Positions 46,020 to 54,512 of a DNA stretch of 64,000 nt are shown piece by piece. The first letter of the stretch is position 1, and the number at the start of each line of letters is the position of its first letter. Below the pieces are notes generated by a model. It made no database searches and had not been told where the DNA came from. It saw nothing but the letters and a program-made list of their open reading frames with translations. The DNA comes from Comamonas halotolerans (GTDB lineage Bacteria > Pseudomonadota > Gammaproteobacteria > Burkholderiales > Burkholderiaceae_C), in contig NZ_JASAUZ010000056.1 in assembly GCF_030162935.1 (NCBI RefSeq), positions 152,614 through 216,613 of the forward strand. The letters are read 5' to 3'. Position numbers and translations under genes: made by a program.

Positions 46020-46919
46020 TTACTCGGCAGGACGGCCTACGCTGAAGTCGTGACCCCAGAGGCTGACCTTGGTGAATTCGTGGGTAATGTGCTCTTCCCA
46101 GTCGATAACTGCCCCGCCATAGCCAAACTCGATATCGAAGTTGGATGGCGTTTTCATATAGAAAGAAATCATTCGGTCATTGGTGTGCTGACCGAGCGTG
46201 GCCGACAGCTTCACGTTGTTGGCCTGCATGCGATCCATGGCACGCCCGACTTCGGGCATGTTCTCCACTTCCACCATCACGTGCACACAGCCCGTAGGCG
46301 AAGGGAACTCCGCCAGCGCCAGGCTGTGATGGCGCCCGTTCTGGCAGTGGAAGAAATGAATGCGAATCAGCGGGCCGTCATCACCGGCGGGGCGCATGTT
46401 GTAGATGTCTGAGAGTTCAAAACCCAGCACCTCGCGCACAAAGCTCACCGTCTTGTCAAAATCGGGGGCCGGCAACACGGTATGGCCCATGCCCTGGTTG
46501 CCCGTCACAAAGCGCGAAACCCCCTGAGGCGAGGCAAAGTGTCCGAAGTCCGACTTGAAACCCCAGCCAATCTCATGGCGGTTGCCAGAAGGATCAAGCA
46601 CCACGGCCAGCTGCTGGACACCGCGTTGCTTGCACAGCTCGGGGCTTCCCATCTCATAGGTCACACCGGCCTGCTGCATGACTTGCAGCGCCTCTTCAAA
46701 CGCTTGCTGGTTCTGCACCTCCCAACCAGATGCCAGATAGCGGTCCTGGCCGCCAGGCTGCACCTGAAAGCGGTACTGGCGCTCATCCATCTTGATCAGC
46801 ACATTGCCATCCGGAGTGCGCGTGCTCATCATGCCAAGCACATCGTGGGCGTATTGCTCCCAGCGCCCCACATCGGTGCTCTCGGCAACCACGTATGACA
46901 GTCCAGCAATCTTCATCAT
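46020..46919 (-). CDS. tesB: Extradiol meta-cleavage dioxygenase, 3,4-DHSA type
   Basis: The ATG at 46919 gives 299 aa; an upstream ATG at 46985 would abut the dyad. The two vicinal-oxygen-chelate domains carry the iron ligands His146 (GMGHTVL), His213 (GCVHVMV) and Glu264 (FDIEFG). TesB (HsaC) cleaves the aromatised A ring of 3,4-dihydroxy-9,10-secoandrostatrienedione. It is the first gene of a 13-gene operon, with ipdA-ipdB following, the order known for C. testosteroni TA441. Confidence 0.93.
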   Translation of the reverse strand: MMKIAGLSYVVAESTDVGRWEQYAHDVLGMMSTRTPDGNVLIKMDERQYRFQVQPGGQDRYLASGWEVQNQQAFEEALQVMQQAGVTYEMGSPELCKQRGVQQLAVVLDPSGNRHEIGWGFKSDFGHFASPQGVSRFVTGNQGMGHTVLPAPDFDKTVSFVREVLGFELSDIYNMRPAGDDGPLIRIHFFHCQNGRHHSLALAEFPSPTGCVHVMVEVENMPEVGRAMDRMQANNVKLSATLGQHTNDRMISFYMKTPSNFDIEFGYGGAVIDWEEHITHEFTKVSLWGHDFSVGRPAE

Positions 46920-46987
46920 GATGTCGGGGTCTCCTACCCAAGGGTTGTCGTGATGCAGTGATTCTGGGCATGCAAGACGTTCCAAAC

Positions 46988-47005
46988 ATCGTCCGTTGAG
47001 ACTAA
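46988..47005. promoter_or_regulatory. Steroid-regulon dyad, site 7
   Basis: ATCGTCC-GTTG-AGACTAA, 11 of 14 positions. Its centre is about 78 bp upstream of the tesB start. The strong half faces tesB. Confidence 0.6.
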
Positions 47006-47139
47006 CAAAAACGTATTTAATAAATCAAAAAAGTGAGCGCCACCTGTTGATATGGAAAGACATTCAAAGGTGCTAACTCATTTGCACCATGTTCCATTGC
47101 GGCAAACCCGAAGCGCTGATTCCCTCGCATGGCAGGCAT

Positions 47140-47168
47140 AAAAAAACCGCCTTGCTGGGCAAGGCGGT
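47140..47168 (-). terminator. Terminator of the SDR-NTF2-OYE operon
   Basis: On the minus strand ACCGCCTTGC and GCAAGGCGGT with a 3-nt loop are followed by T7. It lies 22 bp beyond the OYE stop codon and separates that operon from tesB. Confidence 0.92.
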
Positions 47169-47189
47169 CAACGTTGCAAAAGGTGTGCT

Positions 47190-48269
47190 CTACGCCGTTT
47201 GCAACGCAGCAGCGGGATAGTCTGTGTAGCCCTCGTCACCCGGTGTGTACAAGGTATTGCGGTCAAATTTGGCAAGAGGCAAGCCATGACGCATACGCTC
47301 CACCAGATCAGGGTTGGCAATGTAATGCCGTGCAAAAGACACCGCCTCACCTTGTCCGGCTTGCAAGGCCTGTTCTGCGCTCAGTGCATCAAAGCCATCG
47401 TTGAGGATCAGGTTGCGCCCGAAGTGCTCGCGCGCCAGTGCAAAGGCATCAATGCGCGGATCAAATACCGCACGCATGATGTGCAGATAGGCAATGCCAA
47501 CCCTGGAGGCCTGACGCATCAAGGCAGCGTGCGCTGCAGCAGAGTCTTCGTCCGACGTGTCATTGAAGGTGTTGCCTGGATTCAGACGCAAACCCACCCG
47601 CTGCGCACCAATCGCTTGCGCCATGGCTTGCAGGCATTCCGTCGCAAAGCGGGCACGCTGCTCCACATCACCGCCATACGCATCGCTGCGCTGGTTGGTG
47701 CTGGAGTGCAAAAACTGCAGGCACAGATACCCGCTGGTGCCGTGCAATTCCACCCCGTCAAAACCTGCATCCATGGCGCGTTTGGCCGCATCGGCATGGT
47801 CTTTGACCGCCTGGCGCACCTCCTCGGTAGTCAGCGCATGGGGCACATCAAAGTCCTGCATGCCCTGGCTGTCAGTCCAGATCTGCCCCTTGGCCTGCAG
47901 GTGGGATGCAGACACGCTGCGCACACCTTCAGGCTTGATCCAGCGGCTGCCAATACGCCCTGCATGCATGATCTGCAACACAATGCGGCCACCGTTGGCA
48001 TGCACCGCATCCGTCACCTGCTGCCAACCCTTCACCTGCGCCGCCGTGGCAATCCCCGGCTGGCGGTTATAGGCTTGGCCTTCTGCGGTCGGCCAGGCAC
48101 CTTCGGCCACAATCAAGCCTGCAGAAGCACGTTGGGCATAGTGTTGCGCCATGCTGGGCGTGGGCACACCGTCATTGGTCGCACGGTTGCGCGTCATCGG
48201 AGCCATGACCACGCGGTTGCGCAACTCCAGCGCCCCCAGCTTGATCGGTGTAAACAACAGCGAATCCAT
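47190..48269 (-). CDS. OYE/NemA-family ene-reductase with altered active site
   Basis: The ATG at 48269 has AAGGAG five bases upstream (a GTG precedes it), giving 359 aa. The FMN barrel is typical: VMAPMTRNRA near the start, YGGDVEQRARF and a C-terminal FARHYIANPDL. The substrate-anchoring pair, normally His-x-x-Asn or His-x-x-His, reads His176-Gly-Thr-Ser179, so the second residue is replaced, while proton-donor Tyr181 is kept. Position after a candidate 7alpha-dehydratase suggests reduction of the resulting steroid double bond; this is inference. Confidence 0.85.
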   Translation of the reverse strand: MDSLLFTPIKLGALELRNRVVMAPMTRNRATNDGVPTPSMAQHYAQRASAGLIVAEGAWPTAEGQAYNRQPGIATAAQVKGWQQVTDAVHANGGRIVLQIMHAGRIGSRWIKPEGVRSVSASHLQAKGQIWTDSQGMQDFDVPHALTTEEVRQAVKDHADAAKRAMDAGFDGVELHGTSGYLCLQFLHSSTNQRSDAYGGDVEQRARFATECLQAMAQAIGAQRVGLRLNPGNTFNDTSDEDSAAAHAALMRQASRVGIAYLHIMRAVFDPRIDAFALAREHFGRNLILNDGFDALSAEQALQAGQGEAVSFARHYIANPDLVERMRHGLPLAKFDRNTLYTPGDEGYTDYPAAALQTA

Positions 48270-48278
48270 CACAGCTCC

Positions 48279-48914
48279 TTAGCGCACGCGAATACGTGGA
48301 TCGGGCGCACCCGCACGCATGGTTGTCAAAAACTGCTCCAGCGGCGCAGGCGCAGCCACCTGGGGCAATGCGTCCTTGCCTGGGCGCTCAGCCCAGAAAG
48401 CCTTCCAGCTTGGGAACAAATCATGAAAAGCGCCGTGGTAAGGCTCACGGCCCGGCCAACGCATCTTCATGTCGCCAATCGGTGGCTTGTTCAAGTCTGT
48501 GGCATACCAGTAGCAAGGCAGGCGACGGCGGAACAGCCACTGCCCGTCAATGCGCTCATAGTCGTCCCAATACAGCATCTGCATGATGACCCACTCGGCT
48601 CCGCACTCATGCTCATTCTTGGAATAGACCACGCCCGTGGCGTGATCGGCATCCACAAACTCGATGATGTGCTGGCCTACGTGGTGGGATGTGCCTGTGA
48701 ACTGATCACGCAGCGTGGAATCCTGCCACGCTTTGAAATGCGCGCGGCCCACCTTGTCGCGCCCCACACGAATGTCTGGCGCAAACAGATTCACATGCGC
48801 ATCCATGTCACGCATATCCAGCGACAGGGAGTACTTGCCCACCAGCTGACGAATGCTGTCCAGCGATTCCAGACGGTCAATGCGCTCTTCCAGGGTCTGT
48901 GGCCATTGGCTCAT
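48279..48914 (-). CDS. NTF2/SnoaL-fold protein, candidate bile acid 7alpha-dehydratase
   Basis: The ATG at 48914 has AAGGAG five bases upstream, giving 211 aa. Residues 1-150 form a SnoaL-like domain; the C-terminal 60 residues are an extension ending proline-rich. Tyr28, Asp33 and His78 sit where the bile acid 7alpha-dehydratase BaiE has its Tyr, Asp and His (from memory). In TA441 a gene upstream of tesB is needed to dehydrate the 7alpha-hydroxyl of cholate intermediates. Position and fold match, but the activity is not demonstrated here. Confidence 0.75.
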   Translation of the reverse strand: MSQWPQTLEERIDRLESLDSIRQLVGKYSLSLDMRDMDAHVNLFAPDIRVGRDKVGRAHFKAWQDSTLRDQFTGTSHHVGQHIIEFVDADHATGVVYSKNEHECGAEWVIMQMLYWDDYERIDGQWLFRRRLPCYWYATDLNKPPIGDMKMRWPGREPYHGAFHDLFPSWKAFWAERPGKDALPQVAAPAPLEQFLTTMRAGAPDPRIRVR

Positions 48915-48923
48915 TGCCACTCC

Positions 48924-49691
48924 TTACAGCGCAGTGACCAGAACCGCGGAGCGACCGCCATCCACGGGCAAGGTTGCACCCGTGATGTAGCTGGACTCAT
49001 CGCTTGCCAGAAACAGCACCGCATTGGCCAGTTCATGCGGCTGCCCCACACGACCCATCGGGATCAGCTTTTCGGTATTTTGGCGCGATGCTTCGTCTGC
49101 CAGCATGCCTGCTGTGGCTGGTGTTTCCACCACAGCGGGCACCACCACGTTCACACGAATACCGGCTGCCGCACCCTCTGCCGCAGCGGCACGCGAGAAG
49201 TTGATCACCGCGGCCTTGGCTGCCGAATAGCCCGACATATAAGGTGTGCCCAGCGTGCCGCAGATGGAGCTGATATTCACAATCGAGCCCCCGCGCTCTT
49301 TCATCAAGCGCAGCGCGGTACGTGTTCCCCAGAAGGTGCCATCCACCGAGGTGCCAAAGTTGGCGTGCCAGTCGCTGGTGGACATGCTGTCAATGCTGCC
49401 CCAGGTGAATGCCATGGCGTTGTTCACCACAATATCCAGCCCTCCGTGCTCCTTGGCAGCCTGCTCCAAAGCGCCCACAATCTGGGATTCGTTGCTCACG
49501 TCTGCCACCACGGCCGAAGCCTTGCCGCCTGCCGACTTGATCTTCGCCACCACCTCATCCAAAGGGCCCTGGCGGCGGCCACAAATCACCACCGTGGCAC
49601 CTTCCTGTGCCAACCGCTCTGCTGTGGCTGCGCCAATGCCTGAGCCGCCCCCCGTCACAAATGCCACTTTGCCTTCCAAACGCTGGGTCAT
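48924..49691 (-). CDS. SDR, SteA/SteB-type C-12 hydroxysteroid enzyme candidate
   Basis: The 255-aa product has TGGGSGIGAATAERLA, NNAM, a serine in ISSICG and YSAAK. Two SDRs upstream of tesB in C. testosteroni TA441, SteA and SteB, invert the C-12 hydroxyl of cholate intermediates through a 12-ketone. The two SDRs here occupy the same place, but I cannot say which is the dehydrogenase and which the reductase. Confidence 0.8.
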   Translation of the reverse strand: MTQRLEGKVAFVTGGGSGIGAATAERLAQEGATVVICGRRQGPLDEVVAKIKSAGGKASAVVADVSNESQIVGALEQAAKEHGGLDIVVNNAMAFTWGSIDSMSTSDWHANFGTSVDGTFWGTRTALRLMKERGGSIVNISSICGTLGTPYMSGYSAAKAAVINFSRAAAAEGAAAGIRVNVVVPAVVETPATAGMLADEASRQNTEKLIPMGRVGQPHELANAVLFLASDESSYITGATLPVDGGRSAVLVTAL

Positions 49692-49738
49692 GATGTCTCT
49701 TTCTTTGTTCTCAATGGGAATGGGAAACGCCTTGGCGT

Positions 49739-50476
49739 TTACAGGAATGCACTGCCACCGTTGACAGCCACGTTCTGGCCGGTGACAAAACCGCTGTCGT
49801 CACTGGCCAGGAACACAGCCACCTTGGCAATGTCTTCAGGCTCTGCCATGCGCCCCATGGGCACGCCGGCAATGATGGCGTCTGACCACTCTTTGGGAAT
49901 GCCCTGCATCATGGGCGTGTTGGTAGGGCCAGGTACCAGGGTGTTCACGCGAATCCCTTTGGGAGCCAGCTCCTTGGCCATGCCACGGGTCAGCCCCATC
50001 AGTGCAGCCTTGGATGCGCAGTAGTGCGCAGGGCCATCACCGCTGACTGCAGAAGTGCTGGAAATGTTCACAATCGCCCCGCCCTTGCCACTGGCCTGCA
50101 TGGATTTAACGGCTTCACGGGCACAGAAAAACGCGCCATTCAGGTTCACGCCAATCACGCGGTTCCAGGTCTCGTCCGGAATGTCTGCAAACTGATCTAC
50201 CGAGCCCACACCCGCGTTGTTCACCAGCACATCCACAGCACCCAGATCACGCTGAATATCGGCAAACAGTTGCGCTACAGCCGCGCTGTCCGCCACATTG
50301 ACGGAACGTGCCACATGACGTCCAGTAGCAGCCCCCTCCAGGGTTTCCTTTGCCGCAGCTTCATTCAAATCCACCGCCACCACGGTGGCTCCTTCGCTGG
50401 CAAATTGACGAGCAATTGCGCGTCCCATTCCTTGGCCTGCCCCCGTCACTACCGCAATCTTTCCATTTAAACGCAC
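49739..50476 (-). CDS. SDR, SteA/SteB-type C-12 hydroxysteroid enzyme candidate (operon leader)
   Basis: The best start is a GTG at 50476 with AGGAG eight bases upstream, giving 245 aa. The motifs are TGAGQGMGRAIARQFA, NNAGVGS, a serine in ISSTSAVSG and YCASK (a cysteine after the Tyr). It is the first gene of the four-gene unit that ends at the terminator 47140-47168, with a dyad 71 bp upstream. The role is as for the neighbouring SDR. Confidence 0.8.
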   Translation of the reverse strand: MRLNGKIAVVTGAGQGMGRAIARQFASEGATVVAVDLNEAAAKETLEGAATGRHVARSVNVADSAAVAQLFADIQRDLGAVDVLVNNAGVGSVDQFADIPDETWNRVIGVNLNGAFFCAREAVKSMQASGKGGAIVNISSTSAVSGDGPAHYCASKAALMGLTRGMAKELAPKGIRVNTLVPGPTNTPMMQGIPKEWSDAIIAGVPMGRMAEPEDIAKVAVFLASDDSGFVTGQNVAVNGGSAFL

Positions 50477-50538
50477 AGCTATCTCCTGTAGTTGATTGAT
50501 CTTTGGAGACAAGCGTAAAAACAAATCCGGGAGCAACC

Positions 50539-50556
50539 ATCGTCTATTGAGACTAG
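50539..50556. promoter_or_regulatory. Steroid-regulon dyad, site 8
   Basis: ATCGTCT-ATTG-AGACTAG, 10 of 14 positions. Its centre is 71 bp upstream of the GTG start of the first SDR. It is the last such site before the T6SS island. Confidence 0.5.
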
Positions 50557-50993
50557 GGGCTGTTGAGACTTGGAGCCACCAGCACAGCCAGCAAATCGAA
50601 TATTTGCAGTTGTGGCTGAGGTCGGTGCCTCAGGCATTGCTGGAGCGACGTTGTTGCACGAACGAACGTCTTCTTGTCTATAGGCTGGCGGTATGAGCCA
50701 GTCCAGCAAAGTCCTATACCAGACAACAAGCTGAGAGCAGTGCAAGGCATCACACAAAGCACGAGCCACGTGAACAATTTGGCTGCACAGGTTCGTGCCC
50801 GACTTTGGCGCTGCAAGCGGTAAACAAAGACATGGGCTTGCCCAAGCAAATGAGTAACGCCCCACGAGCTTTAAGCACGGCGTTGCAGTGCTTAAAGCTG
50901 CTCCTGCGGAAGAGGGGCTTACAGCGCAAACTCATGCAGCAAGCCTACAACTGGCTGCGCAGCAATTTATGCAGCAGCGCCCTCTCCCACCCC
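50557..50993. other. Intergenic boundary between steroid island and T6SS island
   Basis: These 437 bp contain no convincing gene. Short open frames on both strands lack good start sites and recognisable motifs. The only structure I see is the 12-bp inverted repeat at 50867-50899. No transposase remnant, tRNA or attachment site is evident. Confidence 0.5.
50867..50899. repeat. 12-bp perfect inverted repeat at the island boundary
   Basis: AGCTTTAAGCAC and GTGCTTAAAGCT enclose 9 nt. It lies 95 bp beyond the stop of the last immunity gene (minus strand). There is no T-tract on either side, so it is not a standard terminator; it could be a processing hairpin or a recombination remnant. Confidence 0.6.
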
Positions 50994-52109
50994 TCAACGC
51001 GCTTTGGCTTCTGCCAGCGCTTCTTCGGTGCCCCAGTGCGTTAAAAACTCGATCTCATCGACCTTGCTCAGTTTGCCTTCGGCCCGGTAGACCAGGGCGG
51101 TCATCACTGCGCCGGTTTGCACCGGGCGGTCTTCAGGCTCGCCCAGGCCGCTGTCACTCTCCCACTCCTTGGGAAAGCGAGGCCACGAGCAAGTCATCTG
51201 GCTCAGCATGTGAAAAAAGGTATTCACCAGATCCAGGCCCAGCTCCAAGCGCAGTTGCGCCGCGCTGGGTTTGCCACAGTAGGTGAAATAGTCTGGATGC
51301 AGATAGCGGGCAATGCCTTTGTAATGGGCGGGCGCGTCTTTGGGAATACGATCTACGCTGGGGCCCACTTCCATATATTGGCGGATATATTCCCACAAGT
51401 GTGCGGCCTCTTGCGAGCCATTGGCTGAGCCCACATAAATGCAGTCTTCGCCCTGAGCCTGCGGATCATCAGAATCAAAAGGCGGGTGATATAAGGCAAG
51501 CGGCTTGATTTCTCCTACAGGGTTTGGCCCGCCACTGTCATACAAGGCCAGCAGGCGTTCCCATTCATAGACTTGATTACCACCACAATAGCCAGGCCTG
51601 AGCACATAGACCTTGCGGGTCATGCGATTAAAGCGAACCCGCCCTCTGAGGTAAGTGAAATAACAGGTGCGCCACCCCAAGGGGTAAAGAATGCCATAAA
51701 TCAAGGCTGCACTAGCCAAAGCCAACGGGAAAATCAACAGCCAACCAAACCATATATAAATTTCTCTTTCCTCTGTAAGTTCATCTATTAAATTTGGCAA
51801 GAAAAACATTATCTCTTCAAAAATCAATGGGTGAACAGCAAAACAATACCAAGCCCAAATAATAAAAAAAGCTGGTATAAAGCCAAAAAAAATTGTAGCC
51901 CCTGCCATCCACTGTTTATCCCACCCCGCATTGCTTAGCTCCAGATAACTCTCATTCTGGGCAAAAATCGCATAATCTGGCAGCCAAACACGTCGAGCCC
52001 CAGATCGATGAGTGGGCCATTGCTTTTGCTCATTTAGCCGAATCAATACTCTTGATTCTTCAATGGATTTCTTTTTTGTATAGGAGTATTCATTTTCTCT
52101 TGAAAACAT
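50994..52109 (-). CDS. Putative T6SS immunity protein, small family, copy 5
   Basis: The 371-aa product has a cytoplasmic N-terminus of type A (MFSRENEYSYTKKK), two hydrophobic helices at about 70-93 and 117-142, and a 230-residue soluble C-terminal domain with ALYHPPF and LWEYIRQYMEVGP. The loop between the helices (about 94-116) is acidic, rich in Glu and Asp, and unique to this copy. It is the last gene of the array. The helix block (51684-51902) is markedly AT-rich. A function in protecting against the pore-forming effector upstream is inferred from position and topology. No Shine-Dalgarno is visible; a small palindrome AATAATCATTATT precedes the ATG. Confidence 0.75.
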   Translation of the reverse strand: MFSRENEYSYTKKKSIEESRVLIRLNEQKQWPTHRSGARRVWLPDYAIFAQNESYLELSNAGWDKQWMAGATIFFGFIPAFFIIWAWYCFAVHPLIFEEIMFFLPNLIDELTEEREIYIWFGWLLIFPLALASAALIYGILYPLGWRTCYFTYLRGRVRFNRMTRKVYVLRPGYCGGNQVYEWERLLALYDSGGPNPVGEIKPLALYHPPFDSDDPQAQGEDCIYVGSANGSQEAAHLWEYIRQYMEVGPSVDRIPKDAPAHYKGIARYLHPDYFTYCGKPSAAQLRLELGLDLVNTFFHMLSQMTCSWPRFPKEWESDSGLGEPEDRPVQTGAVMTALVYRAEGKLSKVDEIEFLTHWGTEEALAEAKAR

Positions 52110-52170
52110 AATAATGATTATTCTTTGGAGTTAGGTCATATGAGAGTGATGTAACTTCTTCTCCCACCCC

Positions 52171-53286
52171 TCATCGCGCTTTGGCTTCTGCCAGCGCTTC
52201 TTCGGTGCCCCAGTGCGTTAAAAACTCGATCTCATCGGCCTTGCTCAGTTTGCCTTCAGCCCGGTAGACCAGGGCAGTCATCACTGCGCCGGTTTGCACC
52301 GGGCGGTCTTCAGGCTCGCCCAGGCCGCTGTCACTCTCCCACTCCTTGGGAAAGCGAGGCCACGAACAGGTCATCTGGCTGATCAAATGAAAAAAGGTAT
52401 TCACCAGATCCAGGCCCAACTCCAAGCGCAGTTGCGCCGCGCTGGGCTTGCCACAATAGGTGAAATAATCGGGATGCAGATAGCGGGCAATGCCTTTGTA
52501 ATGGGCAGGCGCGTCTTTGGGAATACGATCTACGCTGGGGCCCACTTCCATATATTGGCGGATATATTCCCACAAGTGCGCGGCCTCTTGCGAGCCATTG
52601 GCTGAGCCCACATAGATACAGTCTTCGCCCTTAGCCTGCGGATCATCAGGATCAAAAGGCGGGTGATATAAGGCCAGGGGTTTGACTTCCAAACTCGGGT
52701 TATCGCCATCACTGTCATGCAAGGCCAGCAGGCGCTCCCATTTATAGACTTGATTGCCGCCACAATTAGCTGGCCTGAGCACATAGACCTTACGGGTCTG
52801 CCTATTAAAACGAATGCGCCCTCTGAGATAGGTAAAAAAACAAGTATGCCACCCCATGGGGTAAAGCATGCCATAAATCATAGCAGCACTTGCTAAAGCT
52901 AACGGAAAAATAATCAACCAACCGACAAGTAACACTGGCCATGCATCTGGCACATAATTACCTCTCATTGTTGGTATAAACAATATAAACTCATTAAACA
53001 ATAGTGGATGTACACCAAAGCAATACCAACACCAAATAACAAGCAAAAATGGTATAACTCCAAAAGAAACTGTAATACCAGCAACCCACTGCTTATTCCA
53101 ACCAGGATTACTTAACTCCAAATAATTTTCATTTTTGGCAAAAACCTCTCTCTCAGGCAGCCAGACACCTCGTGCACCAGAACGATTGAAGGGCCATTGC
53201 TTTTGCGCTTCCAGCTTTAGCAGGCTACGAGCACTTTCTACAGATTTTCTTTTGGCCCGCACATAATCATTTTCTCGGGTAAACAT
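52171..53286 (-). CDS. Putative T6SS immunity protein, small family, copy 4
   Basis: The 371-aa product has the type B N-terminus (MFTRENDYVRAKRK), different from copies 2, 3 and 5, while its loop between the two helices (FILFIPTMRGNYV) is almost that of copy 2. It is therefore a mosaic of segments seen in other copies. The C-terminal domain is nearly identical to copies 1 and 5. The upstream spacer also differs from that of the type A copies. Confidence 0.75.
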   Translation of the reverse strand: MFTRENDYVRAKRKSVESARSLLKLEAQKQWPFNRSGARGVWLPEREVFAKNENYLELSNPGWNKQWVAGITVSFGVIPFLLVIWCWYCFGVHPLLFNEFILFIPTMRGNYVPDAWPVLLVGWLIIFPLALASAAMIYGMLYPMGWHTCFFTYLRGRIRFNRQTRKVYVLRPANCGGNQVYKWERLLALHDSDGDNPSLEVKPLALYHPPFDPDDPQAKGEDCIYVGSANGSQEAAHLWEYIRQYMEVGPSVDRIPKDAPAHYKGIARYLHPDYFTYCGKPSAAQLRLELGLDLVNTFFHLISQMTCSWPRFPKEWESDSGLGEPEDRPVQTGAVMTALVYRAEGKLSKADEIEFLTHWGTEEALAEAKAR

Positions 53287-53341
53287 ATTAATAAATATTT
53301 TGATCAGGCTCTTTGGTTAAGAAGTTTTTTGCCACCACCCC

Positions 53342-54451
53342 TCATCGCGCTTTGGCTTCTGCCAGCGCTTCTTCGGTGCCCCAGTGCGTTAAAAACTCGA
53401 TCTCATCGGCCTTGCTCAGCTTGCCTTCGGCCCGGTAGACTAGGGCGGTCATCACTGCGCCGGTTTGCACGGGGCGGTCTTCAGGCTCGCCCAGGCCGCT
53501 GTCACTCTCCCACTCCTTGGGAAAGCGAGGCCATGAACAGGTCATCTGGCTCAGCATGTGAAAAGAGGTATTCACCAGATCCAGGCCCAACTCCAAGCGC
53601 AGTTGCGCCGCGCTGGGCTTGCCACAATAGGTGAAATAATCGGGATGCAGATAGCGGGCAATGCCTTTGTAATGGGCGGGCGCATCCTTGGGAATGCGAT
53701 CTACGCAGGGGCCCACCTCCATATATTGGCGGATATATTCCCACAAGTGCGCAGCTTCTTGCGAGCCATTGGCAGAGCCCACATAGATACAGTCTTCGCC
53801 CTTAGCCTGTGGATCATCAGGATCAAAAGGCGGGTGATATAAGGCAAGCGGCTGGATTTCTCCAACAGGGTTTGGCCCACCACTGTCATGCAAGGCCAGC
53901 AGACGATCCCATTCATAAACTTGATTACCACCACAATAACCAGGCCTGAGCACATAGACCTTGCGGGTCTGACGGTTAAAGCGAATGCGCCCTCTGAGGT
54001 AAGTGAAATAACAGGTGCGCCACCCCAAGGGGTAAAGAATGCCATAAATCAAGGCTACACTAGCTATAGCCAACGGAAATGCAATTATCCAACCAGCCCA
54101 AACAAATAATGAGTCAGACGGTCTATAATCATCAATAACCCAGAAAAGCATTATTTGGTCCGTAATTAAAGGATGTATTGCAGTACCATACCAGGCCCAC
54201 ATTACAATCAAAAATGGGATAAAACCAAAAAAAATCGTAGCTCCCGCCATCCACTGCTTATCCCAACCCGCATTACTAAGCTCCAGATAATTATCATTTT
54301 GAGCAAAAATCTCATAATCTGGCAGCCAAACACGCCGAGACCCTGATCGATGAGTGGGCCATTGTTTTTGCTCATTCAGCCGAATCAATACTCTCGATTC
54401 TTCGATAGATTTATTTTTGGTGTAAGAATATTCATTTTCTCTTGAAAACAT
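53342..54451 (-). CDS. Putative T6SS immunity protein, small family, copy 3
   Basis: At 369 aa it is two residues shorter than its neighbours, the difference lying in the loop between the membrane helices, which here reads MLFWVIDDYRPSDSLFV and resembles no other copy. It has a type A N-terminus and the common C-terminal domain, with VGPCVDR in place of VGPSVDR. Confidence 0.75.
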   Translation of the reverse strand: MFSRENEYSYTKNKSIEESRVLIRLNEQKQWPTHRSGSRRVWLPDYEIFAQNDNYLELSNAGWDKQWMAGATIFFGFIPFLIVMWAWYGTAIHPLITDQIMLFWVIDDYRPSDSLFVWAGWIIAFPLAIASVALIYGILYPLGWRTCYFTYLRGRIRFNRQTRKVYVLRPGYCGGNQVYEWDRLLALHDSGGPNPVGEIQPLALYHPPFDPDDPQAKGEDCIYVGSANGSQEAAHLWEYIRQYMEVGPCVDRIPKDAPAHYKGIARYLHPDYFTYCGKPSAAQLRLELGLDLVNTSFHMLSQMTCSWPRFPKEWESDSGLGEPEDRPVQTGAVMTALVYRAEGKLSKADEIEFLTHWGTEEALAEAKAR

Positions 54452-54512
54452 AATAATGATTATTCTTTGGAGTTAGGCCATATGGGAGTGATGTAACTTC
54501 TTCTCCCACCCC

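Noticed and set aside
46920..46985. Longer N-terminus for tesB from the ATG at 46985
   Set aside because: It would begin three bases from the dyad at 46988-47005 and adds residues outside the conserved extradiol dioxygenase start.
50557..50993. Insertion sequence or transposase remnant at the island boundary
   Set aside because: Translations on both strands give no transposase motifs, and no terminal repeats or target duplications are visible.
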